Origin: Lysobacterales bacterium
GTDB lineage: Bacteria > Pseudomonadota > Gammaproteobacteria > Xanthomonadales > SZUA-5
Length of the DNA stretch: 64,000 bases
Direction: 5' to 3'
Assembly (NCBI GenBank): GCA_022844165.1
Contig: JALHMH010000014.1
Location: 1-64,000, forward strand
Shown here: positions 1 through 9,129 of the stretch, piece by piece
How the letters are laid out: each line of letters begins with the position of its first letter
How positions within the stretch are numbered: position 1 is the stretch's first letter
The notes under the pieces: model-generated
Told to the model about the DNA's origin: nothing
Seen by the model: only the letters and a program-made list of their open reading frames with translations
The model's database searches: none
Position numbers and translations under genes: made by a program

Positions 1-245
1 TGCTCGAAGACGTGCCCCATCCAGGTGCCTTCTTGCATGCGCTTTAAGAACCCGCCGGCCTCGCCATAGGAGCAGCCGTGGTCCGCCAGCGACGGTACCG
101 CCTTCACCAGGCCGTTGATGAAGTCATCGCCGAGTTTATCGGTCGGCCACTGCTCGAGCTCTTCGAGATCGACCACGTGCGAGATGCACGGGAAGTGGGC
201 AAAGCGGTTTGGGCCGCCGTAAACATCGGTCGATAGAATCCGCAT
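1..245 (-). CDS. cphA: Cyanophycin synthetase, N-terminal part (cut by window edge)
   Basis: This is the first 81 codons of a minus-strand gene that runs off the left edge. The translation begins MRILSTDVYGGPN and continues with AHFPCISHVVDLEELEQWP, then HGCSYGEAGGF and GTWMGHVFE. This pattern (a short strand, a conserved Asp/Glu-Leu region, then MGHV-E) matches the amino-terminal domain of CphA. That family polymerises aspartate and arginine into the storage polymer cyanophycin, using ATP in two steps. The ATP-grasp and Mur-ligase-like domains would lie outside the window. The ATG at 245 has GGGGAG about six bases upstream. Whether this is the main enzyme or a second paralogue (CphA') cannot be decided from the fragment. 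Confidence 0.8.
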   Translation of the reverse strand, partial: MRILSTDVYGGPNRFAHFPCISHVVDLEELEQWPTDKLGDDFINGLVKAVPSLADHGCSYGEAGGFLKRMQEGTWMGHVFE

Positions 246-412
246 CTCGCACTCCCCAGTGGTGATCCGATGTCACCAAGGATGCCGTTTTTGCAAAGAA
301 AGGCAAGCGGGTCTTTGATTCAACTCGGCGGTCGATCGTCCAGAATGGTGCACGCCAGACATTCGGCCGCTCGGCAGCGGGTTTCCCCGATTCTCGGAGG
401 CGCTCACGCTCC

Positions 413-550
413 TGTAGATCGCGCTACAACGCGACGCTTTTGTCAGTTCCTGTCGGGTTTCCAGCACACTCGTAGAGTGACGCGAGTGCTCCAAGATTGC
501 TGGAGGCTGGTGGGAACAGCTAAAAGCGTCGCGCTTTAGCGCGATCCACA
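413..550. repeat. REP-like inverted pair A (BIME-like element)
   Basis: Two arms of about 38 bases face each other. The left arm (413-450) starts TGTAGATCGCGCTACAACGC and ends in GTCAGTTCC. The right arm (512-550), read on the other strand, starts TGTGGATCGCGCTAAAGCGC and ends in AGCTGTTCCC. Each arm contains its own GC-rich palindrome next to a conserved tail, as in bacterial REP sequences arranged as inverted pairs. It fills most of the 371-base gap between the cyanophycin synthetase start and the pyrC stop, where I see no gene. A related pair sits at 3462-3663. Confidence 0.75.
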
Positions 551-590
551 AATGCGAGTGCGGCACACTCAGGACGCCGCGGCTGCTTCG

Positions 591-624
591 AAATTGCTGG
601 AGTCTGGCAGGAACAGCTAAAACG
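591..624. repeat. Partial direct copy of the REP tail, overlapping the pyrC stop
   Basis: The stretch starting AAATTGCTGGAGTCTGGCAG repeats, with a few changes, the stretch at 492-527 (starting AGATTGCTGGAGGCTGGTGG) and continues with GAACAGCTAAAACG. The pyrC stop codon (617-619, TAG on the minus strand) lies inside this copy, so the end of pyrC is built from repeat-derived sequence. Confidence 0.6.
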
Positions 625-1711
625 CAAAAGCGCGTTCGTCGACGATCCGCCATGCCAGAGTACTGCCGGCATGGAATGGCACGACTTCCGTCGCCGCTGC
701 ATTGATTCGCGTTGGCACGACTTGCGGTACCCGTTCGAGTACGATGCGCGCCTCGTTGAGCGGCAGCCCATAGAAACGCGGTCCATTCTCTGACGCAAAA
801 GCCTCCAGGCGGTCGAGTGCGTTCTCCTCCTCGAAGGTTTTTGCGTAACTTTCGAGGGCGTGTGGTGCGTTGAAGATGCCGGCGCAACCACACGCGGACT
901 CTTTGGCACCAACCGCATGCGGCGCTGAATCGGTGCCAAGGAAGAACCTGGGTGAACCTGAGGTGGCCACGCGACGCAGGGCCAGGCGATGCGGTTCGCG
1001 TTTGGCGACCGGCAGGCAATAAAAGTGCGGACGAATGCCGCCCTCGAACATCGCGTTGCGGTTGATGTCGAGATGGTGCGGCGTGATGGTGGCGGCCAAC
1101 GTTGCCGGGCCGCTCTCGACAAACGTCACGGCTTCGGCAGTCGTGATGTGTTCGAACACCACTTTGAGCGCTGGGAAATCCTGGATCAGCTTTGTCAGGA
1201 TCCGATCGATGAACACCGCTTCGCGATCGAAAATATCGACATGTTTGTCGGTGACTTCGCCATGCACCAACAACGGCATGCCGATTCGCTGCAAGGTTTC
1301 CAACACGGAATAGATGTTGCGAATATCAGTGACGCCGAAGCTGGAGTTCGTCGTGGCATGCGCCGGATAGAGCTTGCATGCGGTGAATATGCCTGCCTTG
1401 AACCCGAGTTCGATTTCTTTGGCATCGATGCTGTCGGTGAGGTAGCAGGTCATCAGTGGGGTAAATTGAGTGCCTGGGTCGAGTGCCGCGAGGATGCGGT
1501 TGCGATATGCATCGGCGGCCGCCGCCGTTGTGACAGGTGGGCTCAGATTGGGCATCACGATGGCCCGTGCGAATTGGCGCGCGGTGTAGCCGACGACCGA
1601 AGCCAGCATTGCGCCATCGCGTAAATGCACATGCCAGTCGTCCGGCCGGCGGATTGTGAGGCGCGTTTCGATGCCACCGGTGCGTGCGGCGGCAAGAGCT
1701 TGGGAGGCCAA
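617..1711 (-). CDS. pyrC: Dihydroorotase
   Basis: Cytosolic zinc enzyme that cyclises N-carbamoyl-aspartate to dihydroorotate in pyrimidine synthesis. At 364 residues it aligns along its whole length with E. coli PyrC. Visible motifs are [13 protein letters not shown] (metal ligands His27 and His29), the KLYPA lysine (Lys113) that is carbamylated in the family, the metal-binding histidines in LLVHGEVTD (His149) and VFEHITT (His187), and LGTDSAPHA with catalytic Asp260. The [10 protein letters not shown] stretch is also typical of this group. The start is a TTG at 1711; no ATG or GTG is available before the homology begins, and the ribosome binding site is weak, so the start is less certain than the identity. 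The gene is transcribed away from zwf. Its 3' end overlaps a repeat copy. Confidence 0.95.
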   Translation of the reverse strand: MASQALAAARTGGIETRLTIRRPDDWHVHLRDGAMLASVVGYTARQFARAIVMPNLSPPVTTAAAADAYRNRILAALDPGTQFTPLMTCYLTDSIDAKEIELGFKAGIFTACKLYPAHATTNSSFGVTDIRNIYSVLETLQRIGMPLLVHGEVTDKHVDIFDREAVFIDRILTKLIQDFPALKVVFEHITTAEAVTFVESGPATLAATITPHHLDINRNAMFEGGIRPHFYCLPVAKREPHRLALRRVATSGSPRFFLGTDSAPHAVGAKESACGCAGIFNAPHALESYAKTFEEENALDRLEAFASENGPRFYGLPLNEARIVLERVPQVVPTRINAAATEVVPFHAGSTLAWRIVDERAFAF

Positions 1712-1983
1712 GGGGCGATTCTCGCTGGAGCGATCCCTAAATGTAGCGCAAGGCTGCGACGGGTTCGAGACCGCTGCTGCACATTGCTCAGCCGCGATTG
1801 ATGTTGGATCGGTGGCGCCGGCCGCCAGATTCAGACTGCATCAGGCGCGCACAGATCGCGGCTCTGTTCCGAAGTGCAGTCACACAAACGAATTCGGTGC
1901 GAAGTCTCATTCTGTAATCGTATACACGGCATTCGTCATCGGGAGCAGGCGATACTCGCGCGATTGCGATCGACCTTTGGCCT
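1712..1983. promoter_or_regulatory. Divergent pyrC/zwf intergenic region with a HexR-like palindrome
   Basis: This 272-base region separates two genes that point away from each other, so both promoters should lie here. At 1913-1926 there is an imperfect palindrome, TGTAATCGTATACA, 57 bases before the zwf start. Its ends (TGTA...TACA) resemble the operator of HexR, which controls central carbon genes including zwf and edd in many gammaproteobacteria. It is one base shorter than the usual 15-base site and the centre does not match, so the assignment is weak. No clear -35/-10 pair stands out. Confidence 0.3.
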
Positions 1984-3441
1984 ATGACCACACACGCTGC
2001 TCAACTGCTGGTGATCTTCGGTGTCACCGGCGATCTGGCGCAACGCATGTTGCTGCCTTCTCTCTATGGTCTGCAACGCGACGGATTGCTGCCGGCCGGG
2101 CTGGTGGTATTGGGCACTGGGCGGACAACGCTGGATGGCGCCGCTTTCGCGCAGCTGGTGCGTGAGGCGATTGAGCGGCGAGTGCCGTCGAACGAGCGCG
2201 ATCCGGTGCATATCGATGCATTGTGCGCGCGGCTGAACTACCAGGCTGCAGGCCTTGATCACGCGGAACAGTTAGGGGCACTGTACGAGCGCATCCGTGA
2301 GCTGCGGCGGGGTGATGTGGTGTTCCATTTGTCCACCGCGCCGCGTTGGTACAGCACCATTTGCCGTGCCCTTGGGCAAGCGGGGTTGAGCGGTACAGGT
2401 ACGCGTGTGATGCTGGAAAAACCCATCGGTCATGATCTTGCGACAGCTGTCGAGATCAATACCGGCGTCGGGCAAATTTTCGACGAAGAGAGGATTTATC
2501 GCGTCGACCACTATCTGGGTAAGGAAGGCGTTCAGAACCTGCTTGCGCTGCGCTTCGGTAACGCGCTGTTCGAGCCGCTCTGGAATGCGCGGCATATCGC
2601 TCAGGTTCAAATCACTGTGGCGGAAACGGTGGGCGTTGAAGGTCGGGGCGACTACTACGACGAATCTGGCGCGATGCGCGACATGGTGCAAAACCACCTG
2701 CTGCAGTTATTGTGTCTGACGGCGATGGAACCGCCCAGCGACTTCGATCCGGCCGCGGTGCGCAACGAAAAGATCAAGGTGCTGCGTAGTTTGCGGCCGA
2801 TCGCTGACGACGATATCGGCAGCCATAGCGTGGCTGGTCAATACACGGCCGGCGCGATTGATGGCGTCGCCGTGCCGGGATATCGCGACGAATTGGGACG
2901 CGCCAGCCACACCGAGACCTTTGTTGCGCTGCGCGCGCACATCGACAACTGGCGTTGGTCGGGTGTGCCGTTTTATTTGCGTACCGGCAAACGTATGCCG
3001 CGCCGTGCGACGGAAATCTATTTGCAGTTTCGGGCCGTGCCACACTCGATTTTTGGCGGTGCGTTGATTGAGCCCAATGCCCTGGTGATCCAGTTGCAGC
3101 CCGAAGAACGCATTTCGCTGATGCTGATGAGCAAGACGCCGGGATTGGATCGTAGTGGACTGAAGTTCACGCAGGTCGCATTGGATCTGGACCTGCACGA
3201 GACCTTCGAAACGGTGCGCAAGCGTCTCGCGTACGAGCGGCTTTATCTGGATGCATTGGAGGGTAATGGCACGCTATTCGTGCGTCGCGACGAGACCGAG
3301 GTCGCGTGGCAGTGGGTCGATGGGATTTTCGCCGGTTGGAAGAAGGCGGGTGTGGCGCCAAAAAGCTATCCAGCCGGTACCTGGGGCCCCGCGAGCGCGG
3401 TTGGGTTGATCGAGCGCAATGGGTTTAGTTGGCGCGAGTAG
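1984..3441 (+). CDS. zwf: Glucose-6-phosphate 1-dehydrogenase
   Basis: Oxidises glucose 6-phosphate to 6-phosphogluconolactone with NADP or NAD in the cytosol, the entry to the pentose phosphate and Entner-Doudoroff routes. The 485-residue product has the usual family length. It shows the dinucleotide site near the start (VIFGVTGDLAQR, residues 10-21), the substrate/catalytic motif RVDHYLGK (173-180), and the conserved EKPIGHD stretch before it. It is the first gene of a zwf-pgl-edd-glk cluster. The ATG at 1984 fits the family start, although no strong ribosome binding site precedes it. A REP pair separates it from pgl, which may affect mRNA stability between the two. Confidence 0.96.
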   Translation: MTTHAAQLLVIFGVTGDLAQRMLLPSLYGLQRDGLLPAGLVVLGTGRTTLDGAAFAQLVREAIERRVPSNERDPVHIDALCARLNYQAAGLDHAEQLGALYERIRELRRGDVVFHLSTAPRWYSTICRALGQAGLSGTGTRVMLEKPIGHDLATAVEINTGVGQIFDEERIYRVDHYLGKEGVQNLLALRFGNALFEPLWNARHIAQVQITVAETVGVEGRGDYYDESGAMRDMVQNHLLQLLCLTAMEPPSDFDPAAVRNEKIKVLRSLRPIADDDIGSHSVAGQYTAGAIDGVAVPGYRDELGRASHTETFVALRAHIDNWRWSGVPFYLRTGKRMPRRATEIYLQFRAVPHSIFGGALIEPNALVIQLQPEERISLMLMSKTPGLDRSGLKFTQVALDLDLHETFETVRKRLAYERLYLDALEGNGTLFVRRDETEVAWQWVDGIFAGWKKAGVAPKSYPAGTWGPASAVGLIERNGFSWRE

Positions 3442-3461
3442 TACGAATGGCAGTGACGGCC

Positions 3462-3663
3462 TGTAGGTCGCGCTATAGCGCGACGTTCTTGTCGGTTCCG
3501 AGCACGAGAAACAGTGCGTCGAATGCGGTGGCGGCTCAGGCGAGTCAGACACGTCGCTCACAATGGATGCTCGGGCTATCGAAACTCGACAACAGCGTCG
3601 CGCCATGACGTGATTGGGGCTGCGGGGAACAGATAACAGCGTCGCGCTATAGCGCGACCCACA
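3462..3663. repeat. REP-like inverted pair B between zwf and pgl
   Basis: The left arm (3462-3499) starts TGTAGGTCGCGCTATAGCGC and ends in CTTGTCGGTTCC. The right arm (3625-3663), read on the minus strand, starts TGTGGGTCGCGCTATAGCGC and ends in ATCTGTTCCC. Each arm contains the perfect palindrome GTCGCGCTATAGCGCGAC, which can fold as a strong hairpin. The arms match those of pair A at 413-550. The element occupies nearly all of the 233-base zwf-pgl gap and ends about a dozen bases before the pgl start. Confidence 0.8.
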
Positions 3664-3674
3664 AGGGGCGGAGA

Positions 3675-4349
3675 GTGCGGTTTACGACAAGTACGGACCT
3701 TTTTGCGGAACTTGCAGAGCGTCTCGAAGCATCGATCGCCGCGGCGCTCGACGCGCGCGGTGCCGCTTGGTTGGCGTTGGCGGGCGGGCGCACGGCACCG
3801 CCGGTGTTTCAGCGCTTGAGTTCGCGGATCCATGATTGGTCGAAGGTCCGTGCGGTGCCGACGGATGAGCGCTGGGTGGCGCATTCGCATCCAGACTGCA
3901 ATCTGAGCGCCGCCAAAGCGGCATTCGCTTCTGCCCGTGGTTTGAGCTGGGTGGCGTTGACGCCGTCTGCTCCAGGCGGCGAGGCGAGCGCCGCGTTCGC
4001 CGCAAAAGCCCTCGGTGTATTTCCAGAGCCCTTCGATGCGGTGCTGCTAGGGATGGGGGCGGATGGTCATTTTGCCTCGTTGTTCCCGGGCGCCGTGGGA
4101 CTCAGCGATGCGCTGGATCCGGCGCAGCGAGCGGCCGCGATGGCGCTCGTTCCAAATCCCATGCCCAGCGCAGGGCCACATGCCAGAATTACCTTGACGT
4201 TGTCGCGCCTGCTTAACAGTCGTCGCGTTATGTTGGCGATCAGTGGCGACGACAAACGTGCGACGCTTGAGCGCGCCCACAAAGATCGACTCCCGGTGGC
4301 CGCATTGCTAGATCATTGTCCAACGCTCGAGGTGGTTTGGTCGCGCTGA
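3675..4349 (+). CDS. pgl: 6-phosphogluconolactonase (DevB type)
   Basis: Hydrolyses 6-phosphogluconolactone to 6-phosphogluconate, the step between Zwf and Edd. The 224-residue protein shows the family motifs in order: [13 protein letters not shown] near residue 35 (glycine-rich phosphate site), PTDERWV near residue 60, and [16 protein letters not shown] near residue 120. This is the glucosamine-6-phosphate isomerase-like fold, not the YbhE beta-propeller type. The start is GTG at 3675 with a good AAGGGGCGGAGA just upstream, which overlaps the end of the REP pair. It is followed by edd after 79 bases. Confidence 0.93.
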   Translation: MRFTTSTDLFAELAERLEASIAAALDARGAAWLALAGGRTAPPVFQRLSSRIHDWSKVRAVPTDERWVAHSHPDCNLSAAKAAFASARGLSWVALTPSAPGGEASAAFAAKALGVFPEPFDAVLLGMGADGHFASLFPGAVGLSDALDPAQRAAAMALVPNPMPSAGPHARITLTLSRLLNSRRVMLAISGDDKRATLERAHKDRLPVAALLDHCPTLEVVWSR

Positions 4350-4428
4350 AAAGCGAGTTTGCACTTGCAAGCGTGGTATCCAAGCGACTCGATTTGCTTC
4401 GTCCAATTACAAGCAACAACAACAGAAA

Positions 4429-6249
4429 ATGCACCCAACCATCCAGCGCGCCACCGACCGCATCGCTCACCGCTCGCGCGCCACCCGCGATGCCTACCTG
4501 CAACGCATCGCCAACGCGCGATTCGATGGTCCCGCGCGACAGCGCTTGAGCTGCGGCAATCTTGCGCACGGATTTGCGGCTTCGGGCGCCGATAAGTCGC
4601 AGCTGCGTGGTCATCGTGGCGTAAACCTGGGCATTGTCAGCGCCTACAACGACATGCTTAGTGCGCACCAGCCGCTGGAGAACTACCCGGCGCTCATCAA
4701 AATGGCGGCACGTAACGCTGGCGCCACCGCGCAGTTCGCAGGCGGCGTGCCGGCGATGTGCGACGGCGTGACGCAGGGTCGCACGTCGATGGAACTCAGT
4801 TTGTTCTCGCGCGATGCGATCGCGATGGCCACCGGCATTGCACTCTCGCACGAAATGTTCGATGCGGCGCTGCTGCTCGGTGTGTGCGACAAAATCGTGC
4901 CGGGACTGCTGATTGGTGCGCTCGCATTTGGCCATTTGCCGGTGATTTTTGTGCCCGCCGGCCCAATGACATCGGGGCTCCCGAACAATGAAAAGGCGCG
5001 TATTCGACAGGCGTACGCCGAAGGCAAAGCCACCCGTGAGGAACTCCTCGATGCCGAAGCCGCCAGTTACCATGGTCCAGGAACGTGCACGTTTTATGGT
5101 ACAGCCAACAGCAATCAGATGCTGCTGGAGATGATGGGTTTGCACATGCCCGGCACCGCGTTCGTCAATCCGGGTACGGCGCTGCGCGATGCGTTGACGG
5201 TGGCGGCGACGGAGCGTGCCTGCGCAATCACGCACCTTGGTCACGAGTACACGCCAATCGGGGTGTTGGTCGATGAGCGCGCTATCGTCAACGCGATGGT
5301 TGGATTGGCGGCGACTGGTGGCTCAACCAATCACGCCATTCACCTGGTCGCGATCGCGCGTGCCGCCGGCATCCTCATTGATTGGTCCGACCTGGACGAA
5401 ATCTCGCGCGCGACCCCGTTGCTGACGCGCATCTATCCGAACGGCGGCGCCGACGTTAATCACTTTCATGCCGCCGGTGGCATGGGTTTTGTAATTCGTG
5501 AGCTATTGGCTGCCGGTTTGGCGCACAACCTGCGCTGTGTGCACGGCGGCGATCTGCACGCGCAGGGTACGGAGCCGTTTCTCGACGGTCTGCAATTGTG
5601 TTGGCGCGCGCCGCCAGAGCGCAGCCTGGATGAGGACGTGCTGCGCGGAACCGCGCACCCGTTCGATAGTGAGGGTGGTTTGCGCTGCTTGACGGGCAAC
5701 CTCGGCCGCGCGGTCGTCAAGGTGTCGGCAGTCGCTCCGGCGTATCGCAAGATCGCTGCACCAGCGAAGGTGTTCGATTCGCAGGATGCGTTGCTGTTTG
5801 CGTTCAAAGCGGGTGAGCTCACTGGCGATTTCGTCGCCGTGATTCGTGGCCAGGGTCCGCGCGCCAATGGCATGCCGGAGCTGCATAAACTGACGCCTAC
5901 GCTGGCCGTGCTGCAAGATCGCGGTCAGCGTGTCGCATTGCTGACCGATGGCCGCATGTCCGGTGCCAGCGGCAAGGTGCTTGCGGCAATCCACGTCTCG
6001 CCAGAGGCATACGCAGGCGGCGCGATTGCGAAGATTCGCGAGGGCGATCTGATGATCATCGACGGCGATGCGGGCACGATGGATGCACAAGTCGATGCGC
6101 TTACCTGGGCGGCGCGTCCGCCGGCGCAGATCGATGTCGCCGGCAATCAACAGGGTGTGGGGCGCGAGTTGTTCGCGCTGATGCGCCAGCATGCGGCCAG
6201 CGCCGAGGAGGGCGGATCGGGTCTGGGCGAAACTCGGGTGGAGCAGTGA
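4429..6249 (+). CDS. edd: Phosphogluconate dehydratase
   Basis: Dehydrates 6-phosphogluconate to 2-keto-3-deoxy-6-phosphogluconate (KDPG), the defining step of the Entner-Doudoroff route. At 606 residues it is the usual length of Edd in the IlvD/Edd iron-sulphur dehydratase family. Family motifs are [55 protein letters not shown] and [12 protein letters not shown], which include the cysteines expected to hold the [4Fe-4S] cluster. The ATG at 4429 matches the family start ([12 protein letters not shown]), although no clear ribosome binding site precedes it. Its stop overlaps the glk start by four bases (GTGA), so the two are probably translationally coupled. No KDPG aldolase (eda) gene follows in the window. 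Confidence 0.96.
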   Translation: MHPTIQRATDRIAHRSRATRDAYLQRIANARFDGPARQRLSCGNLAHGFAASGADKSQLRGHRGVNLGIVSAYNDMLSAHQPLENYPALIKMAARNAGATAQFAGGVPAMCDGVTQGRTSMELSLFSRDAIAMATGIALSHEMFDAALLLGVCDKIVPGLLIGALAFGHLPVIFVPAGPMTSGLPNNEKARIRQAYAEGKATREELLDAEAASYHGPGTCTFYGTANSNQMLLEMMGLHMPGTAFVNPGTALRDALTVAATERACAITHLGHEYTPIGVLVDERAIVNAMVGLAATGGSTNHAIHLVAIARAAGILIDWSDLDEISRATPLLTRIYPNGGADVNHFHAAGGMGFVIRELLAAGLAHNLRCVHGGDLHAQGTEPFLDGLQLCWRAPPERSLDEDVLRGTAHPFDSEGGLRCLTGNLGRAVVKVSAVAPAYRKIAAPAKVFDSQDALLFAFKAGELTGDFVAVIRGQGPRANGMPELHKLTPTLAVLQDRGQRVALLTDGRMSGASGKVLAAIHVSPEAYAGGAIAKIREGDLMIIDGDAGTMDAQVDALTWAARPPAQIDVAGNQQGVGRELFALMRQHAASAEEGGSGLGETRVEQ

Positions 6250-7235
6250 ACGCCCTGATTGCCGATATCGGCGGCACCAACGCGCGCTTTGCGCTGACGC
6301 CCTTGGACGGCGAGCCGCAGTTGATCGAGCAGCGTTCATTGCCGGCTGCTGAGTTCGCATCTTTGCAGCACGCTGCAGAACACTATTTGTCGCAGGTCGG
6401 CGTACGTCCCGCACAAGCGGCTTTCGCCGTCGCCTGTCCGGTTTCCGGCGACGAAGTTCGATTGACCAATCGCGCCTGGTCTTTTTCTGTCGCCGAGTTG
6501 CAGCACAACTTGAGGCTCGAACGCCTGACCGTGCTCAACGATTTCGGTGCGGTCGCGCATGCGGTTCCGGGGTTGCGTCGTGAGGAGGCGATCAGCTTGC
6601 ACGGCAGTCACGAGTTGCCTCCGGCCGGCCCGGTGACCGTGCTCGGGCCTGGCACCGGTTTGGGAATTGCGCTCCTGACCGGTGATGCGGTGAGTGGCTG
6701 GCGCGTCATTGAAACGGAAGGCGGCCACATCAGTTTTGCGCCACAGGGCGAGGAAGAGTGGCGCATCGCACGCTGGCTGGACGCGCGCTTCGGCCGCACG
6801 TCCAACGAGCGCTTGTTGTGTGGCGCGGGCTTGAGCCATATCGATGCGGCGTTGGCGGCGGGCGAAGAGACCGCAGTGCCGCACGATTGGGCAAAACACC
6901 TGCGCGATCCTGCCGCTATCGTCGCTGCGGCACTGGACGGCCATGACTTGATCGCAAGGCGTTCGCTCGCGCGATTTTGCGCGGTACTGGGCAGTGTCGC
7001 TGGCGATGCCGCCCTGATTCACGGTGCAAGGACTGTGATGGTGGCGGGTGGCATCGTGCCACGTTTCGTACCGTTCCTGAGGTCCAGCGCATTTCGCGAA
7101 CGGTTTCTCGCCAAAGGTCGCTTTGCGGCTTATCTTGAAGGCGTCTCCGTTCGGCTCATCGTTCATCCGCAGCCCGGACTGCTGGGCGCGGCAATGGTGG
7201 TTCGTCAAGCCTGGCCAGCGGGACGTTCAGTCTGA
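6246..7235 (+). CDS. glk: Glucokinase
   Basis: Phosphorylates free glucose with ATP to glucose 6-phosphate, feeding Zwf in the same cluster. The 329-residue protein belongs to the bacterial Glk group: [10 protein letters not shown] near the start is the first phosphate motif, [13 protein letters not shown] carries the catalytic Asp, [11 protein letters not shown] is the second glycine-rich motif, and [11 protein letters not shown] follows. The start is a GTG overlapping the edd stop. A cytosolic glucokinase here suggests that glucose can enter through a non-PTS transporter, but no transporter is visible nearby. Confidence 0.94.
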   Translation: MNALIADIGGTNARFALTPLDGEPQLIEQRSLPAAEFASLQHAAEHYLSQVGVRPAQAAFAVACPVSGDEVRLTNRAWSFSVAELQHNLRLERLTVLNDFGAVAHAVPGLRREEAISLHGSHELPPAGPVTVLGPGTGLGIALLTGDAVSGWRVIETEGGHISFAPQGEEEWRIARWLDARFGRTSNERLLCGAGLSHIDAALAAGEETAVPHDWAKHLRDPAAIVAAALDGHDLIARRSLARFCAVLGSVAGDAALIHGARTVMVAGGIVPRFVPFLRSSAFRERFLAKGRFAAYLEGVSVRLIVHPQPGLLGAAMVVRQAWPAGRSV

Positions 7236-7236
7236 A

Positions 7237-7269
7237 ACGTGCAAGCGAGCACGTGCAGCTTCTTGCTGC
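7237..7269. terminator. Tandem hairpins between convergent glk and SDR gene
   Basis: Two small inverted repeats sit in the 58-base convergent gap: ACGTGC/GCACGT (7237-7254) and GCAGC/GCTGC (7255-7269). Either could end transcription from both sides, but no T-run follows, so this is a position-based guess. Confidence 0.3.
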
Positions 7270-7293
7270 GCTCGATCAACGCCAGTCAGCCCG

Positions 7294-8094
7294 CTACGTA
7301 GCGCGCTGTCTCTGCTTTTGAACGTACTTCAAGATTTCACGAAAGTAGTACTCAGGGAACCAGCGCTTTAATCGCCAGCGCCAGCGAGTTTCTTTGTGGG
7401 GCAACAGCATAAACACGCCGCGTTCGGATTGCTCGATGGCAAATCGCGCGACGTCCGCGGCGTTGATGTCGCTTTTTTCCATCAGGTGCCTGGCCATCGT
7501 TGCCAGCATGGATTTAGGATCGCCATCGTAGGACTGCATCAAGTTGGTTTTGAAGAAGCTTGGGCAGAGTACGCTCACACCAACGCCTTTGGGTCGCAGT
7601 TCCGCGCGCAGACTTTCGCTCAGCGCCACGACCGCAGCTTTGGCCACGCCGTAGGCGCCCAATCCAGGCGCGCCAGCGAGGCCGGCAAACGAGGCGACAT
7701 TGATCACATGTCCGCGCTTTTGCGCTTCCAGCAGTGGAACAAACTCGCGTACGCCGCGAACGACCCCCAGCAAGTTGATGTTGATCGAGCGCTGCCAATC
7801 GGCGGCTGAACTATGCGCAATTTCGCCGCCGCAAGCGATGCCTGCATTGTTGATCAACATATCGATGCCGTTCCACGCGGCAAGAACCTGCGCCCTCAAC
7901 TCGGCGATTGATGCGTCGCTGCCCACGTCCGCCTGCAGCGCCAGATGCCCGTTCTCTGGCAGCATCTTTTGTGTTTCGTCGGCGCGCGCCGCATGGATAT
8001 CGACGCATGCAACCCGGTCGCCGCGCGCTGCCAGGAACTCCGCAAAAGCGCGGCCCAGGCCGCTTCCAGCGCCGGTGATCAATACTCTTTGCAT
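7294..8094 (-). CDS. Short-chain dehydrogenase/reductase
   Basis: A classical NAD(P)-dependent SDR oxidoreductase, 266 residues from the ATG at 8094. The cofactor motif TGAGSGLG lies at residues 8-15, NNAG near 82, and the catalytic Ser135-Tyr148-x3-Lys152 set in NVASFAGL and YGVAK. The substrate cannot be named from the sequence. The C-terminal extension, rich in Arg, Lys and Trp (RWRWRLKRWFPEYYFREIL), resembles SDRs that associate with membranes or act on lipids, but this is only suggestive. The ATG at 8094 is preferred because the cofactor strand starts directly after it; the open frame continues upstream to 8157 without similarity. It follows the DUF72 gene by 56 bases and may share a transcript. 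Confidence 0.85.
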   Translation of the reverse strand: MQRVLITGAGSGLGRAFAEFLAARGDRVACVDIHAARADETQKMLPENGHLALQADVGSDASIAELRAQVLAAWNGIDMLINNAGIACGGEIAHSSAADWQRSININLLGVVRGVREFVPLLEAQKRGHVINVASFAGLAGAPGLGAYGVAKAAVVALSESLRAELRPKGVGVSVLCPSFFKTNLMQSYDGDPKSMLATMARHLMEKSDINAADVARFAIEQSERGVFMLLPHKETRWRWRLKRWFPEYYFREILKYVQKQRQRAT

Positions 8095-8150
8095 CGGTTG
8101 GGTCCGCTCAAGGTGTACTGAGAAGCATGCGATGTATCGGTACGGATTTG

Positions 8151-9017
8151 CTACCACAGCGATAGTTGCGAATGTGCAGCTTCTCCAGGGAATGCCGGCA
8201 GTGGCGGCAACTTCAGCTGTTCGCGGACGCGGTCGTAGAACCAGCGGGCCAGGAGTGGCGCCTCTTTGTCATCTGGCGTGTGCATGAAAAAGTGCAAGTC
8301 GCGACCCTCCGTCAGCCATGCAACGGCGATGTCGAGCCACTCATGCAGAAAGGTGTGGGCGGCAGTGGCCTGGTTTTCGCCGACAAATCGCAACATTGGT
8401 CGATGGCCGATGGCGAGTCTGCGTAGTGGTATCGACGGTTTCCTGGCTTGCGCCGCGACGGTGTTCGCATCGGCCGCGGTCGCCGCATGAATGCACCGCG
8501 TATCCATGACAGCACGGTCGACCTCGAACTCGCGAAGGCATTCGTGGAGTGCCGCTTCGAATGGTCCGCCATCAAAATAGTCGGGATGGCGGACTTCTAC
8601 GGCGTATTGAAATTCGCTGCTCAGTTGACTCAGGAATGATCGAAGCGTACCCAGTCGCGTTGCGCCGAATTTTGGGCCGAGCTGGATCAAGAACGGACCA
8701 AGATTCGCGGCCAATGGCGACATGAGCTTCAAGAAGGCATCCCGTTCGCGCCCCGCACCCAGGAGCATTCGTTTGTGGGTGATGTCCGATGGGAACTTAA
8801 AGCAGAACCGGAATCCTGGTGGCACCTCATCACGCCAACGGCTCACAGCGCCTGGGGTCGGAAGCGCGTAGAACGTAGAGTTGCCTTCCACGGTGCTGAA
8901 AACCTGAGCATATTGTGCCAAGAAGTCCTTTCGTTCCGCGCCCGGCGTAAAAAGGCTGCCGCGCCATTCGGCACAGGCCCAGACCGGACAGCCAATTCGA
9001 AACGCCCCGATTGACAG
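8151..9017 (-). CDS. DUF72 / YecE-family protein
   Basis: Family of unknown biochemical role with a TIM-barrel-like fold. It aligns with E. coli YecE: FSTVEGNSTFYALP, FRFCFKFPSDITH, FQYAVEVRHPDYF, MLRFVGENQ and FFMHTPDD occur in order. Clear homology extends upstream of any ATG or GTG, into FRIGCPVWACAEWRG encoded around 8955-9002. No standard start codon lies in frame before that. A CTG at 9017, a few bases after GGTGGTG, is my best guess; the first in-frame TTG (8921) would delete about 30 conserved residues. A frameshift just upstream is the alternative, because a GTG-led frame joins the homology after a one-base shift. The family identity is firm; the start is not. Confidence 0.8.
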   Translation of the reverse strand: MSIGAFRIGCPVWACAEWRGSLFTPGAERKDFLAQYAQVFSTVEGNSTFYALPTPGAVSRWRDEVPPGFRFCFKFPSDITHKRMLLGAGRERDAFLKLMSPLAANLGPFLIQLGPKFGATRLGTLRSFLSQLSSEFQYAVEVRHPDYFDGGPFEAALHECLREFEVDRAVMDTRCIHAATAADANTVAAQARKPSIPLRRLAIGHRPMLRFVGENQATAAHTFLHEWLDIAVAWLTEGRDLHFFMHTPDDKEAPLLARWFYDRVREQLKLPPLPAFPGEAAHSQLSLW

Positions 9018-9129
9018 ATGGCACCACCGTTGCTGTTGTCGATCACCTTCTACGCGCTGTCGAATCGGCTGTCCATGGTTGCACAGCCGATCGCGAACTG
9101 ATTTAGCAAAGACCGGTTCAGGCCACCAG

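Noticed and set aside
4240-5244. Long minus-strand open frame opposite pgl and edd
   Set aside because: It runs antisense to two well-identified genes and shows no family motif; high GC third positions give such frames by chance.
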